DNA from: a virus
Length of the DNA: 64,000 nucleotides
Strand: one strand, 5' to 3'
Virus record (IMG/VR): IMGVR_UViG_3300008267_005791
Location: 1 to 64,000 of that record
Both the position numbers and the translations under genes were made by a program. The notes beneath the pieces were generated by a model. The model saw only the letters and a program-made list of their open reading frames with translations. It did not search any database and was not told the origin of the DNA. Shown here one piece after another: positions 28,901 through 37,906 of this stretch (within the stretch, counting starts at the first letter, position 1; each line of letters opens with the position of its first letter).

Positions 28901-31891
28901 TTAAAATGGTCGTTATTACCTGTAAAACAATATAATGTTTTGTTAGGTGTGTCAGGATTAAAATATACCCCAACAGAAGCCGACCCAAGAAGTGTACTTA
29001 GAAATGATTTTGGTTGGGCGATAATTGGAGATTCAATATCTAATATCTTAACACCAACCCCAACACCAGATTTAACAAAAACCCCAACAAAAACGCCTAC
29101 TCAAACACCGACACAAACAAAGACTCCAACAAAAACTCCAACTCAAACACCTACACCAACTAGAACACCAAACATTATTTACGAATCTCCAGTAATCTAC
29201 CATATACAAAGAGTGTATACAAACGCTTATTTAATTTATTTTACACCAGCAAATAATTCTCCTTGTAATAGTATTTTACCATACGGGTCGGTGGACAATG
29301 TAACATGGTTTAGTGGTACATCTAATAGTTGTGGTTCATACGTCCCAATAACAACCAATTTGGATACTTCAGGTACTATATATGTGAAGATTACACAAAC
29401 CTCAATTTACGGAATAGAGAGTTATTCAAATATCGCTTTATATACAAATGGTTCTTTTACAACCTCTTTACCAACACCAACTCCCACACCAACCCCTACA
29501 ATAACACCAACACAAGGATTACCTTTTCAATATCTTCCCATAATTAATAACATTGTTAGAACAGGTGGTTCTCAATATAATATATTTGTAACACCAGGAA
29601 ATTTGGGTACTTGTCAAAATATAATAATATACTATTCTTTTAATAATGTTACTTTTAATTATTATGGTGCATATAGTTGCGGTTCTTTATTCTCATTTGA
29701 TTCATTTAGTTATACAGGGATTGTCTATATTAAAATTGGTCAATCTTATGTTGGTAATCAAAACGTTTACTATTCTGACGTATCATTATACTCTAATGGG
29801 GTAATAATATCTCCGGTATTGACAACAACATGTCTTTCACCAACAATTACAAGTGTTAGTAATCCATCAGGTAGTTCATTATTAATTAATTTTACTTTAC
29901 CATTTCCCTGTAACGGTAATGGAAATAGTGTTCCCGTACAATATTCTTATGATAATATTAATTGGCAATATGGTAATATATCTAATGGAGCGACAAATTG
30001 TTCATCACCTATTATCTTTAATTCGTTTACAACAACAGGGAATGTCTACGTTAGACTTTTACAATATTGTTCTGTTAATGCTGCCTTTAGTGCTCCATCA
30101 AATGTTGTTATATATACGTTTCCCCAATTAACTCCGACACCAACCTCAACAAAAACCCCAACTCCAACACTAACATCGACAACCAACCCAATCGTACCAA
30201 TACCAATTATTACAAACATTACTCAACCAAGTTTATCAAGTTATCAAATTAGTATGGTAATTAGTAATACGTTAACTTGTAATGTTATGTCTATATATTA
30301 TTCATTTGACAATATTAGTTGGAGTATGACAAGAAATTTTGCATGTACAACTAATTCCTCTTTTTTAACATATTTACCAGCGGTGAGTTTTATTTACATA
30401 AAAATATATCAACAATATGTGGGTGGAAGTTCAGTATTTTCTGATGTTTATTTATATCAAAATGGTGAAACGACCATAGTTGTTTCTCCAACACCAACAC
30501 CAACACCGACTCCAACAATAACTCCAACAATAACCCCAACAAAAACACCGACTCCAACGCCAACACCAGCACCAATAATTCAAAATTATGGTAACGATTT
30601 TACGTCAACGTGGAGAACATTAGACTCAAACGATACAATAACACTACCCTATATTGCTGACGGGAACTATAGTGGTACAATAGATTGGGGAGATGGAACT
30701 ACTTCTGTAAATAGTTACGAAAATAGAGCCCATACTTACTCTAACGCTGGAGACTATACAATTAGAGTAACTGGTCAAGTACGTGGTTGGGAATTTAGTA
30801 GTGACGCACCTATAGAATATGAAAATGGTAGTGGTTCTGAGTATCCAAATAATTATAAAATATTATCAATACTTAATTGGGGGAACTTTTCTTTAAGAGG
30901 GGGGACAACATCACAATTCGCATATTGTATTAATTTAACGTTAGATTCAGTCAACGGAGTTTTAAACCTTACAGATTATGATGTAGAAGAAAATATTGGT
31001 TATATAACAATTGATGGTTTATTTAGAAATTGTGTTAGTATAACAACAATTAATAATTTAACATCTTGGAATTTAAGTTATATCACTAGTTTATCCAGCA
31101 TGTTTTATTACGCAACATTATTTAATCAAGATTTATCGTCTTGGGATGTAAGTAATGTTACTAATATGTCATATATGTTTGCCGGCACAGATTTCAACAG
31201 TTCAATAAGTAATTGGAATGTTGGTAATGTTACAAATATGTCTCAAATGTTTTTTAACAACCAATCGTTTAATCAAGACATTTCATTTTGGAATGTGGGT
31301 AATGTTACTAATATGTCATATATGTTTGCCGGTTCACAATTTAACAACTTAATAAATAATTGGGATGTAAGTAATGTTACTAATATGTCATTTATGTTTC
31401 AAAGTTCAAGTTTTAACCAACCAATAAATTCTTGGAATGTTAGTAATGTTACTAATATGTCGGGTATGTTTGGATATTCAAATTTTAATCAACTAATAAA
31501 TTCTTGGAATGTTAGTAATGTTACTAATATGTCAGGTATGTTTGGAATTTCACCTTTTAACCTACCTCTTAATTCTTGGAATGTCAGTAATGTTACTAAT
31601 ATGGATTATATGTTTGATGGTAACACATTTTTTAATCAAGACATTTCTGATTGGAATATAAGTAAGGTTCTATCAATGATTAATATGTTTAGGGACACAA
31701 CACCAATGAACTCAACAAATTATAATAATTTGTTGATTAAATGGTCACAATTACCTTTAATTTATAACAATTATACTATGAGATTAGATGTTCCGGGATT
31801 TGTATATACATCAATATCCGCCAGTAACGCAAGAAATATTTTAATAAATACATATAATTGGAATATAGTTGGAGATACGGGGTCAATATAA
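25988..31891 (+). CDS. 1967-residue modular adhesin with two BspA/DUF285 repeat arrays, PKD-like and FN3-like modules
   Basis: Order: small N-domain (1-77); linker; beta module; long linker (~324-398); PKD-like domain (~405-465, with [14 protein letters not shown]); BspA-type array 1 (~537-955, 24-residue units WxVxNVTxMxxMFxxxxFNQPIGD); linker; four Ig/FN3-like modules (~1063-1500) with recurrent Cys and SFDNxxW motifs, separated by short linkers; last linker (~1500-1530); a second PKD-like domain (again [14 protein letters not shown]); BspA array 2 (~1694-1905). BspA repeats form extended surfaces used by adhesins of oral and gut bacteria. The [linker-PKD-array] block is duplicated within the protein. 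No membrane anchor or signal peptide, so probably virion-borne. Last gene before the polymerase. Confidence 0.7.
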   Translation: MLIGQKLEVVNNGDGKIIINFQNLSDSTWRRQVELGPKQIKSIWCIKGTFSFSNGTSGLLKILSDINWPPEDLIYVRIKPTPTPTPTNTPTPTNTPTPTLETIRVKTYLGPYTNQNLSGNTGNFSDTNLCNIKVGWFAYGPEVINLPITSIDCVKGDITIDGYFIEDTEYVFSENEFLSNPLIISAVDDSVPYFLTNNVEIPMSGETLLVNYSLNLAENSSDNISDSGGIYFNNIDYNGINQSNYFDSMVGKNFLLTINQNESAAVFSGGSDSVQILNDESGYFIDTVSEAGITLLNKTITDFIFDEVVYVDLTIISPINISTETPTPTPTSTPTITPTITPTITITPTPGLPPTPTPTSGLLVTLTPTPTPTSELSITLTPTPTQTQTKTPTPTPILNDLDFISIWRVSSPSNSVTLPYGPSGTYSGTIDWGDGTTSVNRYANRKHVYSSPGDYTITISGVLVRWSFSNGVDRFKILSILNWGCLNLGSSINCFYGCGNLTLNNVKDTLNLTNTTNLSNLFVNCDSLTTINNVNLWDVSNVTNMNFMFRNTNFNDDISNWDVSNVTTMRAMFWDSPFDQPIGDWNVGSVTNMGFMFYSSLFNQDISNWNTVNVTDMIYMFGLSPFNHPIGDWDVSNVTDMSYMFYNTQFNQSIGDWSVGNVTTMRTMFRNSPFNQPIGDWDVSNVTSMRSMFWDSPFDHPIGDWNVGNVTNMEYMFYKSLFNQDISNWNVGNVTNMEYMFYGTPFNQPIGGWDVGNVTDMNQMFYDTPFNQPIGDWNVGNVIDMRGMFRFSFFNESIEYWNVSNVTTMRSMFWGCPFNQPINSWNVGNVTDMWAMFYNASFNQPIGDWNVGNVTDMSYMFYNSPFNQPIGDWNVGNVTDMSRMFHETSFNQPIGGWNVGNVTDMRSMFFNSQFNQPIGDWDVSNVTSMWGMFYSTAFNQDISNWDIGKVRNMEYMLNGTYMSVINYDSLLLKWSLLPVKQYNVLLGVSGLKYTPTEADPRSVLRNDFGWAIIGDSISNILTPTPTPDLTKTPTKTPTQTPTQTKTPTKTPTQTPTPTRTPNIIYESPVIYHIQRVYTNAYLIYFTPANNSPCNSILPYGSVDNVTWFSGTSNSCGSYVPITTNLDTSGTIYVKITQTSIYGIESYSNIALYTNGSFTTSLPTPTPTPTPTITPTQGLPFQYLPIINNIVRTGGSQYNIFVTPGNLGTCQNIIIYYSFNNVTFNYYGAYSCGSLFSFDSFSYTGIVYIKIGQSYVGNQNVYYSDVSLYSNGVIISPVLTTTCLSPTITSVSNPSGSSLLINFTLPFPCNGNGNSVPVQYSYDNINWQYGNISNGATNCSSPIIFNSFTTTGNVYVRLLQYCSVNAAFSAPSNVVIYTFPQLTPTPTSTKTPTPTLTSTTNPIVPIPIITNITQPSLSSYQISMVISNTLTCNVMSIYYSFDNISWSMTRNFACTTNSSFLTYLPAVSFIYIKIYQQYVGGSSVFSDVYLYQNGETTIVVSPTPTPTPTPTITPTITPTKTPTPTPTPAPIIQNYGNDFTSTWRTLDSNDTITLPYIADGNYSGTIDWGDGTTSVNSYENRAHTYSNAGDYTIRVTGQVRGWEFSSDAPIEYENGSGSEYPNNYKILSILNWGNFSLRGGTTSQFAYCINLTLDSVNGVLNLTDYDVEENIGYITIDGLFRNCVSITTINNLTSWNLSYITSLSSMFYYATLFNQDLSSWDVSNVTNMSYMFAGTDFNSSISNWNVGNVTNMSQMFFNNQSFNQDISFWNVGNVTNMSYMFAGSQFNNLINNWDVSNVTNMSFMFQSSSFNQPINSWNVSNVTNMSGMFGYSNFNQLINSWNVSNVTNMSGMFGISPFNLPLNSWNVSNVTNMDYMFDGNTFFNQDISDWNISKVLSMINMFRDTTPMNSTNYNNLLIKWSQLPLIYNNYTMRLDVPGFVYTSISASNARNILINTYNWNIVGDTGSI
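26958..27179 (+). repeat. Thr-Pro linker repeat in the 1967-residue adhesin
   Basis: The longest of six linkers in this gene. Others lie at about 26223-26286, 29049-29170, 29469-29516, 30128-30183 and 30487-30574. All use ACNCCNACN-type DNA. This one includes a repeated ATAACTCCAACG 12-mer and a repeated block encoding TPTPTSxLxxTLTPTPT. Confidence 0.85.
27596..28850 (+). repeat. 72-bp tandem repeats, BspA/DUF285 array 1
   Basis: Seventeen units of exactly 72 bases (24 residues each, first Trp codon at 27596), plus a degenerate cap unit from 28820. Several adjacent units share long identical DNA runs (for example AACCAACCAATAGGTGATTG), so copies have been duplicated or homogenised recently. 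Confidence 0.9.
31067..31700 (+). repeat. BspA/DUF285 array 2
   Basis: Nine units of 72 or 75 bases beginning with Trp codons (first at 31067). Their consensus, [23 protein letters not shown], differs from array 1. The cap unit ends [25 protein letters not shown], parallel to the cap of array 1. Confidence 0.9.
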
Positions 31892-31922
31892 TTTGATTTG
31901 ACTTATAATTGTTAAATAATTA

Positions 31923-31930
31923 TATTTATA
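31923..31930 (+). promoter_or_regulatory. TATTTATA box upstream of DNA polymerase
   Basis: TATATTTATAGAAAC begins at 31921, in the 97-base gap before the polymerase start at 31989. It is part of the recurrent box family and fits a promoter about 60 bases upstream of the gene. Confidence 0.5.
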
Positions 31931-31988
31931 GAAACAAGACAAACCTGAAATTAATCAGAGCTAATATGTCATTCTAAAAAATATAATT

Positions 31989-34778
31989 ATGGTAACACAA
32001 GAAGAGATTAAGGCGTTCCTTGAAGGGAACGACCCGGAAGAACACATCGTTGCTATTGAGTATGATTACGCATCTGACTCAATCTACAAAATTAAAGAAA
32101 TCCCTGGTCAGGGAAAAATAATCAAAAAAGACACATTTACGGCATTTGCTTGGGTTGGTGATTTGAGAGATTTGAATTTTTATTCAAAGTCCAAAGACCA
32201 ACAAAAAGAAGCAATGAAGAAACACGGTATCATCATTGATAAATTAGAAACCAAAGGTAATGAGAGATTAGAAAAAGGTCTTAAGTTTATGGTTAAATCA
32301 ATGAAGGGTTATCGTTCACTTATCCAATTCTTTAGGGATGGTGGTGTTGACCCTTGGGGTGAAAAAACAAAAGGAAAATTAACGGTACTTCCACCGGTAG
32401 AACAATTCCTAATTTCAAGAGAGAAAAGATTATTCAAAGGGTATGAAGAATACAATGACATTACCAGACTCGGATTTGACTTGGAGACGACCGCTTTAGA
32501 ACCTAAAGATGGTCGTATCTTTATGATTGGAATCAAAACAAATAAAGGTTATCAAAAAGTTATTGAGTGTGCCGATGAAGACCAAGAACGAAAAGGTTTA
32601 GTGGAATTCTTTAATATTATTGATGAACTTAAACCATCAATTATTGGTGGATACAATTCAGCAAACTTTGACTGGTTTTGGATATTTGAGAGATGTAAAT
32701 CACTTAATTTAGACATTAAGAAGATTGCAAAATCTTTAAATCCATCAAGACCCATCTCACAAAAAGATGGTATGTTAAAACTAGCCAACGAAGTTGAGAG
32801 ATTCTCACAAACTCAATTATGGGGTTACAATGTTATTGATATTATTCACTCTGTTCGTAGAGCACAAGCAATCAATTCAAGTATTAAATCAGCAGGCCTT
32901 AAATACATAACTCAATATATTAAAGCTGAATCTCCCGACCGAGTTTATATTGACCATTTAGAGATTGGTCCGATGTATGCCAAAAAAGAAGAATATTGGT
33001 TAAATGTTGAGAATGGAAAATATAAGAAAGCCGACAATCCGGCATTTGATAATTTAGATACAAGATTTCCGGGTAAATATTTAAAGGTGACCGGAGATAA
33101 TATTGTTGAGAGATATCTTGACGACGATTTAGAGGAGACGTTGACTGTGGATGATGAATTCAACCAAGGAACGTTTCTACTCGCATCGATGGTACCAACA
33201 ACATATGAGAGAGTTTCCACAATGGGAACCGCAACTCTATGGAGAATGATTATGTTGGCTTGGTCTTATAAGAATAAATTGGCTATCCCCGCTAAAGAAG
33301 AGAAGACGGACTTCGTAGGGGGACTTTCAAGGTTACTTAAAGTGGGATACTCTACCAATGTATTAAAACTTGACTACTCTTCCCTATACCCATCGATTCA
33401 GTTGGTACACGATGTGTTTCCCGAGTGTGATGTAATGGGTGGAATGAAAGGTATGTTAACTTATTTCCGTAACGCTCGTATTATGTATAAAAACTTAGCG
33501 TCCGAATACAAATCAATTGATTCTAAAAAATCATTATCGTACGATAGAAAACAATTACCTTTAAAAATCTTTATTAACTCAATGTTCGGTGGATTGTCCG
33601 CTCCCCACGTTTACGAATGGGGTGAAATGAATAGTGGAGAACGAATTACTTGTACCGGACGACAATATCTTCGTCAGATGGTAAAATACTTCGTTAAAAG
33701 AGGTTATACTCCTTTGGTACTTGACACCGATGGTGTTAACTTTAGTTTACCTGAAGGTGGTGTTGATGATAGGGTTTATATTGGGAAAGGATTAAATTGG
33801 TTGGTTAAAGAGGGTCAAGAATATAGAGGATATTATGCAGACACTGCCGAGTATAACGATTTGTTTATGAAAGGTGAGATGGGATTAGATTGTGATGGAA
33901 CTTGGGATTCGTGTATTAATTTAAGTAGAAAGAATTACGCCACAATGGAATCCAATGGTAAAATTAAATTAACCGGGAACTCAATTAAATCTAAAAAATT
34001 ACCATTATATATTGAGGTGTTTTTAGATAAAGGGGTTAAATTGTTATTGGAGGGTAAAGGACAAGAGTTTATTGAGTGGTATTTTGAATATCACCAAAGA
34101 ATATTTGACCAACAAATCCCATTAAAACAAATCGCCCAAAGAGCAAGGGTTAAGTTATCTATTGATGATTATAAAAAACGATGCACTCAAAAAACAAAGG
34201 CGGGCTCTTTAATGAGTCGTATGGCTCACCTTGAACTAGCAATTAAACATGATTTAAAAGTTTCGTTGGGTGATGTTATTAGTTATGTTAATAATGGAAC
34301 TAAAGCCTCTCATGGAGATGTTCAAAAAATAACAAAAAACAATTATACTAAAAAAGAGTTAGATTTGTTTACATCTGTGAATGGTAAAGAACCGGAGGAT
34401 AAATCAACCTCAACAATACAACTAAATTGTTATCTATTAGACCAAACAGAAATTGAAAATAATCCTGATTTAACAGGTGATTATAATGTTCCGAGAGCAA
34501 TCTCAACATTTAATAAAAAAGTGGAACCATTATTAATTGTTTTTAATAAAGAATTAAGAGAAAATTTGTTAATCGCTAATCCGGAAGACAGAGGATTTTT
34601 TACTAAAACACAATGTGAATTAATTGGAGGTATTCCAAATAAAGAAGAAGACCAAGACACTATTGAGGATTTATTAACTATCACCGATTTAGAATTAAAG
34701 TTTTGGGATAGAGTTGGTGTTAGTTCCGATTATATTTATGACTTGGCAGAACCAGGGTGGGAAGAACATATTAATTAA
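31989..34778 (+). CDS. Family B DNA polymerase (T4 gp43-like replicative polymerase)
   Basis: 929 residues, close to T4 gp43 (898). Exonuclease motifs: Asp164/Glu166 in LGFDLETTAL (Exo I) and Asp228 in GGYNSANFDWFW (Exo II). Polymerase motifs: Asp462 in KLDYSSLYPSI (motif A), Lys526 and Asn530 in LKIFINSMFGG (motif B), and Asp579/Asp581 in VLDTDGVNF (motif C, DTDG where many enzymes have DTDS). Thumb-like sequence (LYIEVFLDKGVKLLLEGK ... IAQRARVKLS) follows. Full set of catalytic residues, so active proofreading polymerase is expected. It stands alone between the adhesins and a minus-strand block and ends at a shared hairpin terminator; other replication genes are not in the window apart from the helicase downstream. 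Confidence 0.92.
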   Translation: MVTQEEIKAFLEGNDPEEHIVAIEYDYASDSIYKIKEIPGQGKIIKKDTFTAFAWVGDLRDLNFYSKSKDQQKEAMKKHGIIIDKLETKGNERLEKGLKFMVKSMKGYRSLIQFFRDGGVDPWGEKTKGKLTVLPPVEQFLISREKRLFKGYEEYNDITRLGFDLETTALEPKDGRIFMIGIKTNKGYQKVIECADEDQERKGLVEFFNIIDELKPSIIGGYNSANFDWFWIFERCKSLNLDIKKIAKSLNPSRPISQKDGMLKLANEVERFSQTQLWGYNVIDIIHSVRRAQAINSSIKSAGLKYITQYIKAESPDRVYIDHLEIGPMYAKKEEYWLNVENGKYKKADNPAFDNLDTRFPGKYLKVTGDNIVERYLDDDLEETLTVDDEFNQGTFLLASMVPTTYERVSTMGTATLWRMIMLAWSYKNKLAIPAKEEKTDFVGGLSRLLKVGYSTNVLKLDYSSLYPSIQLVHDVFPECDVMGGMKGMLTYFRNARIMYKNLASEYKSIDSKKSLSYDRKQLPLKIFINSMFGGLSAPHVYEWGEMNSGERITCTGRQYLRQMVKYFVKRGYTPLVLDTDGVNFSLPEGGVDDRVYIGKGLNWLVKEGQEYRGYYADTAEYNDLFMKGEMGLDCDGTWDSCINLSRKNYATMESNGKIKLTGNSIKSKKLPLYIEVFLDKGVKLLLEGKGQEFIEWYFEYHQRIFDQQIPLKQIAQRARVKLSIDDYKKRCTQKTKAGSLMSRMAHLELAIKHDLKVSLGDVISYVNNGTKASHGDVQKITKNNYTKKELDLFTSVNGKEPEDKSTSTIQLNCYLLDQTEIENNPDLTGDYNVPRAISTFNKKVEPLLIVFNKELRENLLIANPEDRGFFTKTQCELIGGIPNKEEDQDTIEDLLTITDLELKFWDRVGVSSDYIYDLAEPGWEEHIN

Positions 34779-34781
34779 AAC

Positions 34782-34812
34782 AAAAAAGGTGTCAAATACG
34801 ACACCTTTTTTT
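34782..34812. terminator. Bidirectional rho-independent terminator
   Basis: Perfect 12-bp stem AAAAAAGGTGTC (34782-34793) / GACACCTTTTTT (34800-34811) with loop AAATAC. It lies between the convergent polymerase gene and the minus-strand 34811-35170 gene and has a T-run in both directions. Confidence 0.9.
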
Positions 34813-35170
34813 ATTCTAATTTTAACCCATCACTTGAGACTATGTACCAGTTATCTTCTATTAAATAGAACTCAACACACGCTCCTCGGTCAATAAAAAT
34901 TTCATCATAGAGTTCATCAATTTTATTTGAGCTTGGTGTTATATAAACTTTTGTTAACGCTTTAATTATTATATGTTCCGTTGTTTCTGAATCTAAAACT
35001 ATTTTACATTCACTAACACCTTTGGCCAATATTAAAACTTCACCTTTAGTATTATAAACCTCATCAGTTATAACTTTTTTTATGTTTTCAATATTAGATT
35101 CATAAACTTCATTATAAAATCTTTTATCACCGACCACTTTTTTTTCTGTCTGTCTATTTAAATCTAACAT
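34811..35170 (-). CDS. Small protein, possibly structural, of unknown function
   Basis: 119 residues. A charged helical N-third (KKVVGDKRFYNEVYESNIENIKKVI) is followed by alternating beta strands ending GACVEFYLIEDNWYIVSSDG. The WYI(V/L)SS ending resembles small beta-sandwich domains in phage surface proteins, but no family is assigned. It starts 5 bases after the neck-like gene's stop, so it is co-expressed with it; a virion decoration role is only a contextual guess. Confidence 0.5.
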   Translation of the reverse strand: MLDLNRQTEKKVVGDKRFYNEVYESNIENIKKVITDEVYNTKGEVLILAKGVSECKIVLDSETTEHIIIKALTKVYITPSSNKIDELYDEIFIDRGACVEFYLIEDNWYIVSSDGLKLE

Positions 35171-35175
35171 AATAT

Positions 35176-36288
35176 TTAAATTACATAAATTTGTCTTGGC
35201 ATTGCTCTAAATTTCAAAGACTTATTTAAATTCTCCGCTAATAAAGCTTCTCGTTCCATCATTTTATCAGGTCGTAATCTCTCCAATCTTAATTTTAATT
35301 CTTCTTCAAGTTTTGATTTTTCATCTGCACCTTCTGTAGCTAATGATGCGTAATCCATAGTTAATTCACTATCAGGTGTTTTAACATTTCCACTAAATTT
35401 ACCCCTAACTCTTGCTAATGTTTGTTTAACATATGCGGTAAACCATCTTCTAACCCATTGTTGAGCAGGGTTATTTAAATCAACCCAAGATATTTCCTCA
35501 AACGGAACATCAGAAGGAAGTGTAATAATATCAGGGTTCGCCTTTAAACATTTGTCTCTGTCTGCCGGACCAACATCATAATACCAATACCATACTTTAC
35601 CTCTAGTCATTGTTGCATTCCCAAAGTCAAATTTACCACCGGGCGTATTCATTATATGTAAAGCTTTTTTACCTTCAGGGAGTGCGGTAATTCTATATGT
35701 TAAATCACCAGCAATAATTCTTCTTTGAATATTAGTTTCTTGCATCCTCAATAATATGTCAAAGGCCGGCATCATAAAATATGACCCGGACATACCCATT
35801 TGTGAGAAACCACCAGACCCACCTAAACCACCGGCACCTAATGTTCCGAAAGTCCAAGGGTCAAACAATAAATTATTAAGTTCTGCAGGTGTAAACCATA
35901 AAACCTCATTAATTTCTCTATTCGCGGGGATTTCATATATTTGTTGATTACGTTCAAGTTGGATATAGTCTTTCTTAAGTTCCCAATCACCACCGGCTTG
36001 AAGTCCTACGATTTTAGAATAAGCGTAGGTATATCTTGTTTCAAAATCCAAACTTTTTGTTATGAAAGCTTTGGATAATGATTGAGTATCAAGATTAAGA
36101 TTATATAGTGATGTCCATTGAGATTCTATTAACCAATCTTGAACATATTGGGAATAATCACCGATAGATAATTCTAATAGACTATCCATCATTTCGTCTT
36201 CAATTTCTATTGAACGAAGTGGTGCTCCAAGTAAATGTTTAATTCTTGTGTATAACGCGGTTCTTTGAGGTTCTGGAATTACTGACAT
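35176..36288 (-). CDS. Neck protein, T4 gp13-like (tentative)
   Basis: 370 residues. Mixed alpha/beta with a Gly-rich segment (~147-167: GTLGAGGLGGSGGFSQMGMSGS). The C-terminal half, VWYWYYDVGPADRDKC ... VPFEEISWVDLNNPAQQWVRRWFTAYVKQTLARVRGKFSG, resembles the region of T4 gp13-type neck proteins where a Trp-rich helix precedes a conserved W/A-x-x-L-x-R/K-x-x-G-K-x-x-G end. A long charged coiled tail follows (EKSKLEEELKLRLERLRPDKMM). Context with a gp14/gp15-like run nearby supports a head-tail connector role. The assignment rests on pattern and context, not a clear motif. Confidence 0.5.
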   Translation of the reverse strand: MSVIPEPQRTALYTRIKHLLGAPLRSIEIEDEMMDSLLELSIGDYSQYVQDWLIESQWTSLYNLNLDTQSLSKAFITKSLDFETRYTYAYSKIVGLQAGGDWELKKDYIQLERNQQIYEIPANREINEVLWFTPAELNNLLFDPWTFGTLGAGGLGGSGGFSQMGMSGSYFMMPAFDILLRMQETNIQRRIIAGDLTYRITALPEGKKALHIMNTPGGKFDFGNATMTRGKVWYWYYDVGPADRDKCLKANPDIITLPSDVPFEEISWVDLNNPAQQWVRRWFTAYVKQTLARVRGKFSGNVKTPDSELTMDYASLATEGADEKSKLEEELKLRLERLRPDKMMEREALLAENLNKSLKFRAMPRQIYVI

Positions 36289-36301
36289 AGTTCTTTTTAT
36301 T

Positions 36302-36309
36302 TATAAATA
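36302..36309 (-). promoter_or_regulatory. TATTTATA box upstream of the neck-like gene
   Basis: On the minus strand GATATTTATAAATAAAA lies 13-23 bases before the ATG at 36288. The same 17 bases occur before the 63142 gene on the plus strand. This version also contains TATAAATA, the T4 late-promoter octamer. Confidence 0.55.
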
Positions 36310-37848
36310 TCAATTTAATGAATAAATTAAATCTCCTTTAGGAAAAACATATTGTCCATCAACTATTTTTGAATTTTTATTTCTAAAAATTAAAACCTCT
36401 TGATTATTTTTGGTGAAAATTAACCAATCGGTATAATATTTTTTAACAGCCCCTGAACCAATAACAGTAATCTCTTCATCATTTGTTTTAATACTTGAAA
36501 AAGGTTTTATTTGACTACTTAATTTTCTACCATTTATAATAACTTCACAATCTATACCACCAATCATATCCTCTTTACCACCCAATTTACCAATGGCAAT
36601 AACATTGTCTTTTCCAAATTTTTTCTTTAAAATCTCAATAGTTTTATCTTCACGAGATTGTCCCCAAGCATCAGTTTGAGTTAAAACTTTCATAATGTTT
36701 TGGAATGTTGCTGAAGTTTGTTTGAATATTCTAAATCTATATTCATATAAGAAAATGAGTAATTTTTTAGTTTCCTCAATTTGTTCTAGTGGTTTTAAAC
36801 CAACAATCTTAATTTCAGGTGAGTTTGTAGATTTTAAAAATTTATTTGTGTCGTTAAGAAGAACACAGAAACAACTATAATTGGTGTTTAATTTATTTAA
36901 GACAGAACGACCATCTCTTTCTAAATCATAAACACCTGACATTTCACCTTTAGCATATTCCCCATACCCATAATAGTTATCCGGAAAAACTTCTTTAAGG
37001 ATGTGATTAATACCTTCCATAAAAATTTGTTTAATTTTCGGGTTAATATTAAAAACCATACGTATAGCTTCGTTTTCTTCTCTACTACATCTTTCTGATT
37101 TACCTTCGGTAAGTACAGATTTAAAATTTAATGATTCATTTAATTTAGTCTCAATTCTCATTGTATATAGTTTATTAACAAATTCCCAATTAACACATTT
37201 CCAAAAATTCTTAACATAGTCATTTTTTTTATTTCTATATTTTAAATAATAAGCGTGTTCCCATAAATCTAATCCTAATATTGGATAACCTCCGTCGTCT
37301 ATAATATTCATAAGAGGATTGTCTTGATTTTCTGTGGTTACAATTTTTAAGGTATTTCGTTTTGTTAAAACTAACCAAATCCACCCTGAACCAAATTTTT
37401 CTTGAGCAATTTCCTCAAACTTATTTTTAAACTGGACAAAGGTAGTAAAATCTTTTTTAATTTGTTTAATAATTTCACCATTTGGTGTTTGTCTTTTTGG
37501 GGTTAACATTTTCCAAAACAATGCGTGGTTAAAAGCTCCTCCGGCATTGTTCCTAATTGTCTTATCAAATCTACTAATTGATTTAATAATTTCTTCTAAT
37601 TCTAAATCACCGTAATCTTTCTTTTTAAGAGCGGAATTTAATTTATCAACATATCCTTTGTAGTGTTTGTTGTAATGGTAATCCATTGTTTCAGCATCAA
37701 TAAATTGTTTTAATGCTGAGTAGGAATAGGGTAATTTATCTATCCCTATTTTTTTCATCTCATTAATGAACATTTGTTGATTTTCATAGGTTTCAACTTT
37801 TTTTAGTTCTTCAGTTATGAGATTGATTTTTTCTTCAATCTTTTTCAT
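36310..37848 (-). CDS. Mn-type superoxide dismutase domain fused to a PD-(D/E)xK nuclease-like domain
   Basis: 512 residues. Residues ~36-228 are a Fe/Mn superoxide dismutase: metal ligands His58 (TMDYHYNKHYKGYV), His108 (NNAGGAFNHALFW), Asp194 and His198 (GLDLWEHAYYLKY), plus GSGWIWLVL and TTENQDNPLM. Gly at the 103-104 site with Gln175 fits the Mn-type active site. Residues ~230-255 form a junction (ETKLNESLNFKSVLTEGKSE). The C-terminal part (~255-512) holds a helical region, then REDKTIEILKKKFG, GGIDCEVIINGRKLSSQIKPFSS (Asp433, Gln446-x-Lys448) and YYTDWLIFT, an arrangement like PD-(D/E)xK nucleases with a Q-x-K variant. Why a phage would join these is unclear; virion or DNA-protection roles are possible. 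Confidence 0.7.
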   Translation of the reverse strand: MKKIEEKINLITEELKKVETYENQQMFINEMKKIGIDKLPYSYSALKQFIDAETMDYHYNKHYKGYVDKLNSALKKKDYGDLELEEIIKSISRFDKTIRNNAGGAFNHALFWKMLTPKRQTPNGEIIKQIKKDFTTFVQFKNKFEEIAQEKFGSGWIWLVLTKRNTLKIVTTENQDNPLMNIIDDGGYPILGLDLWEHAYYLKYRNKKNDYVKNFWKCVNWEFVNKLYTMRIETKLNESLNFKSVLTEGKSERCSREENEAIRMVFNINPKIKQIFMEGINHILKEVFPDNYYGYGEYAKGEMSGVYDLERDGRSVLNKLNTNYSCFCVLLNDTNKFLKSTNSPEIKIVGLKPLEQIEETKKLLIFLYEYRFRIFKQTSATFQNIMKVLTQTDAWGQSREDKTIEILKKKFGKDNVIAIGKLGGKEDMIGGIDCEVIINGRKLSSQIKPFSSIKTNDEEITVIGSGAVKKYYTDWLIFTKNNQEVLIFRNKNSKIVDGQYVFPKGDLIYSLN

Positions 37849-37867
37849 TTGGCTTATTTGTTATTCT

Positions 37868-37875
37868 TATAAATA
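37868..37875 (-). promoter_or_regulatory. TATTTATA box upstream of the SOD-fusion gene
   Basis: The minus-strand 18-mer GATATTTATAAGAATAAC (37877-37860) is identical to the 18-mer upstream of the tail tube gene (47884-47901, plus strand). The ATG at 37848 follows 11 bases later. Confidence 0.6.
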
Positions 37876-37877
37876 TC

Positions 37878-37906
37878 TTAACAACCGAATTAGCCTCGGT
37901 TGTTAA
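37878..37906 (-). terminator. Hairpin at the end of the helicase gene
   Basis: Perfect 11-bp stem TTAACAACCGA (37878-37888) / TCGGTTGTTAA (37896-37906), overlapping the last helicase codons and stop. It has no T-run and is followed at once by the next gene's TATTTATA box, so it may be a processing or attenuation hairpin rather than a classic terminator. Confidence 0.5.

Noticed and set aside
5358-30574. Regularly spaced short repeats that could suggest CRISPR arrays
   Set aside because: The repeats are in-frame coding DNA for Thr-Pro linkers and BspA units; there are no unique spacers of constant length between identical palindromic repeats.
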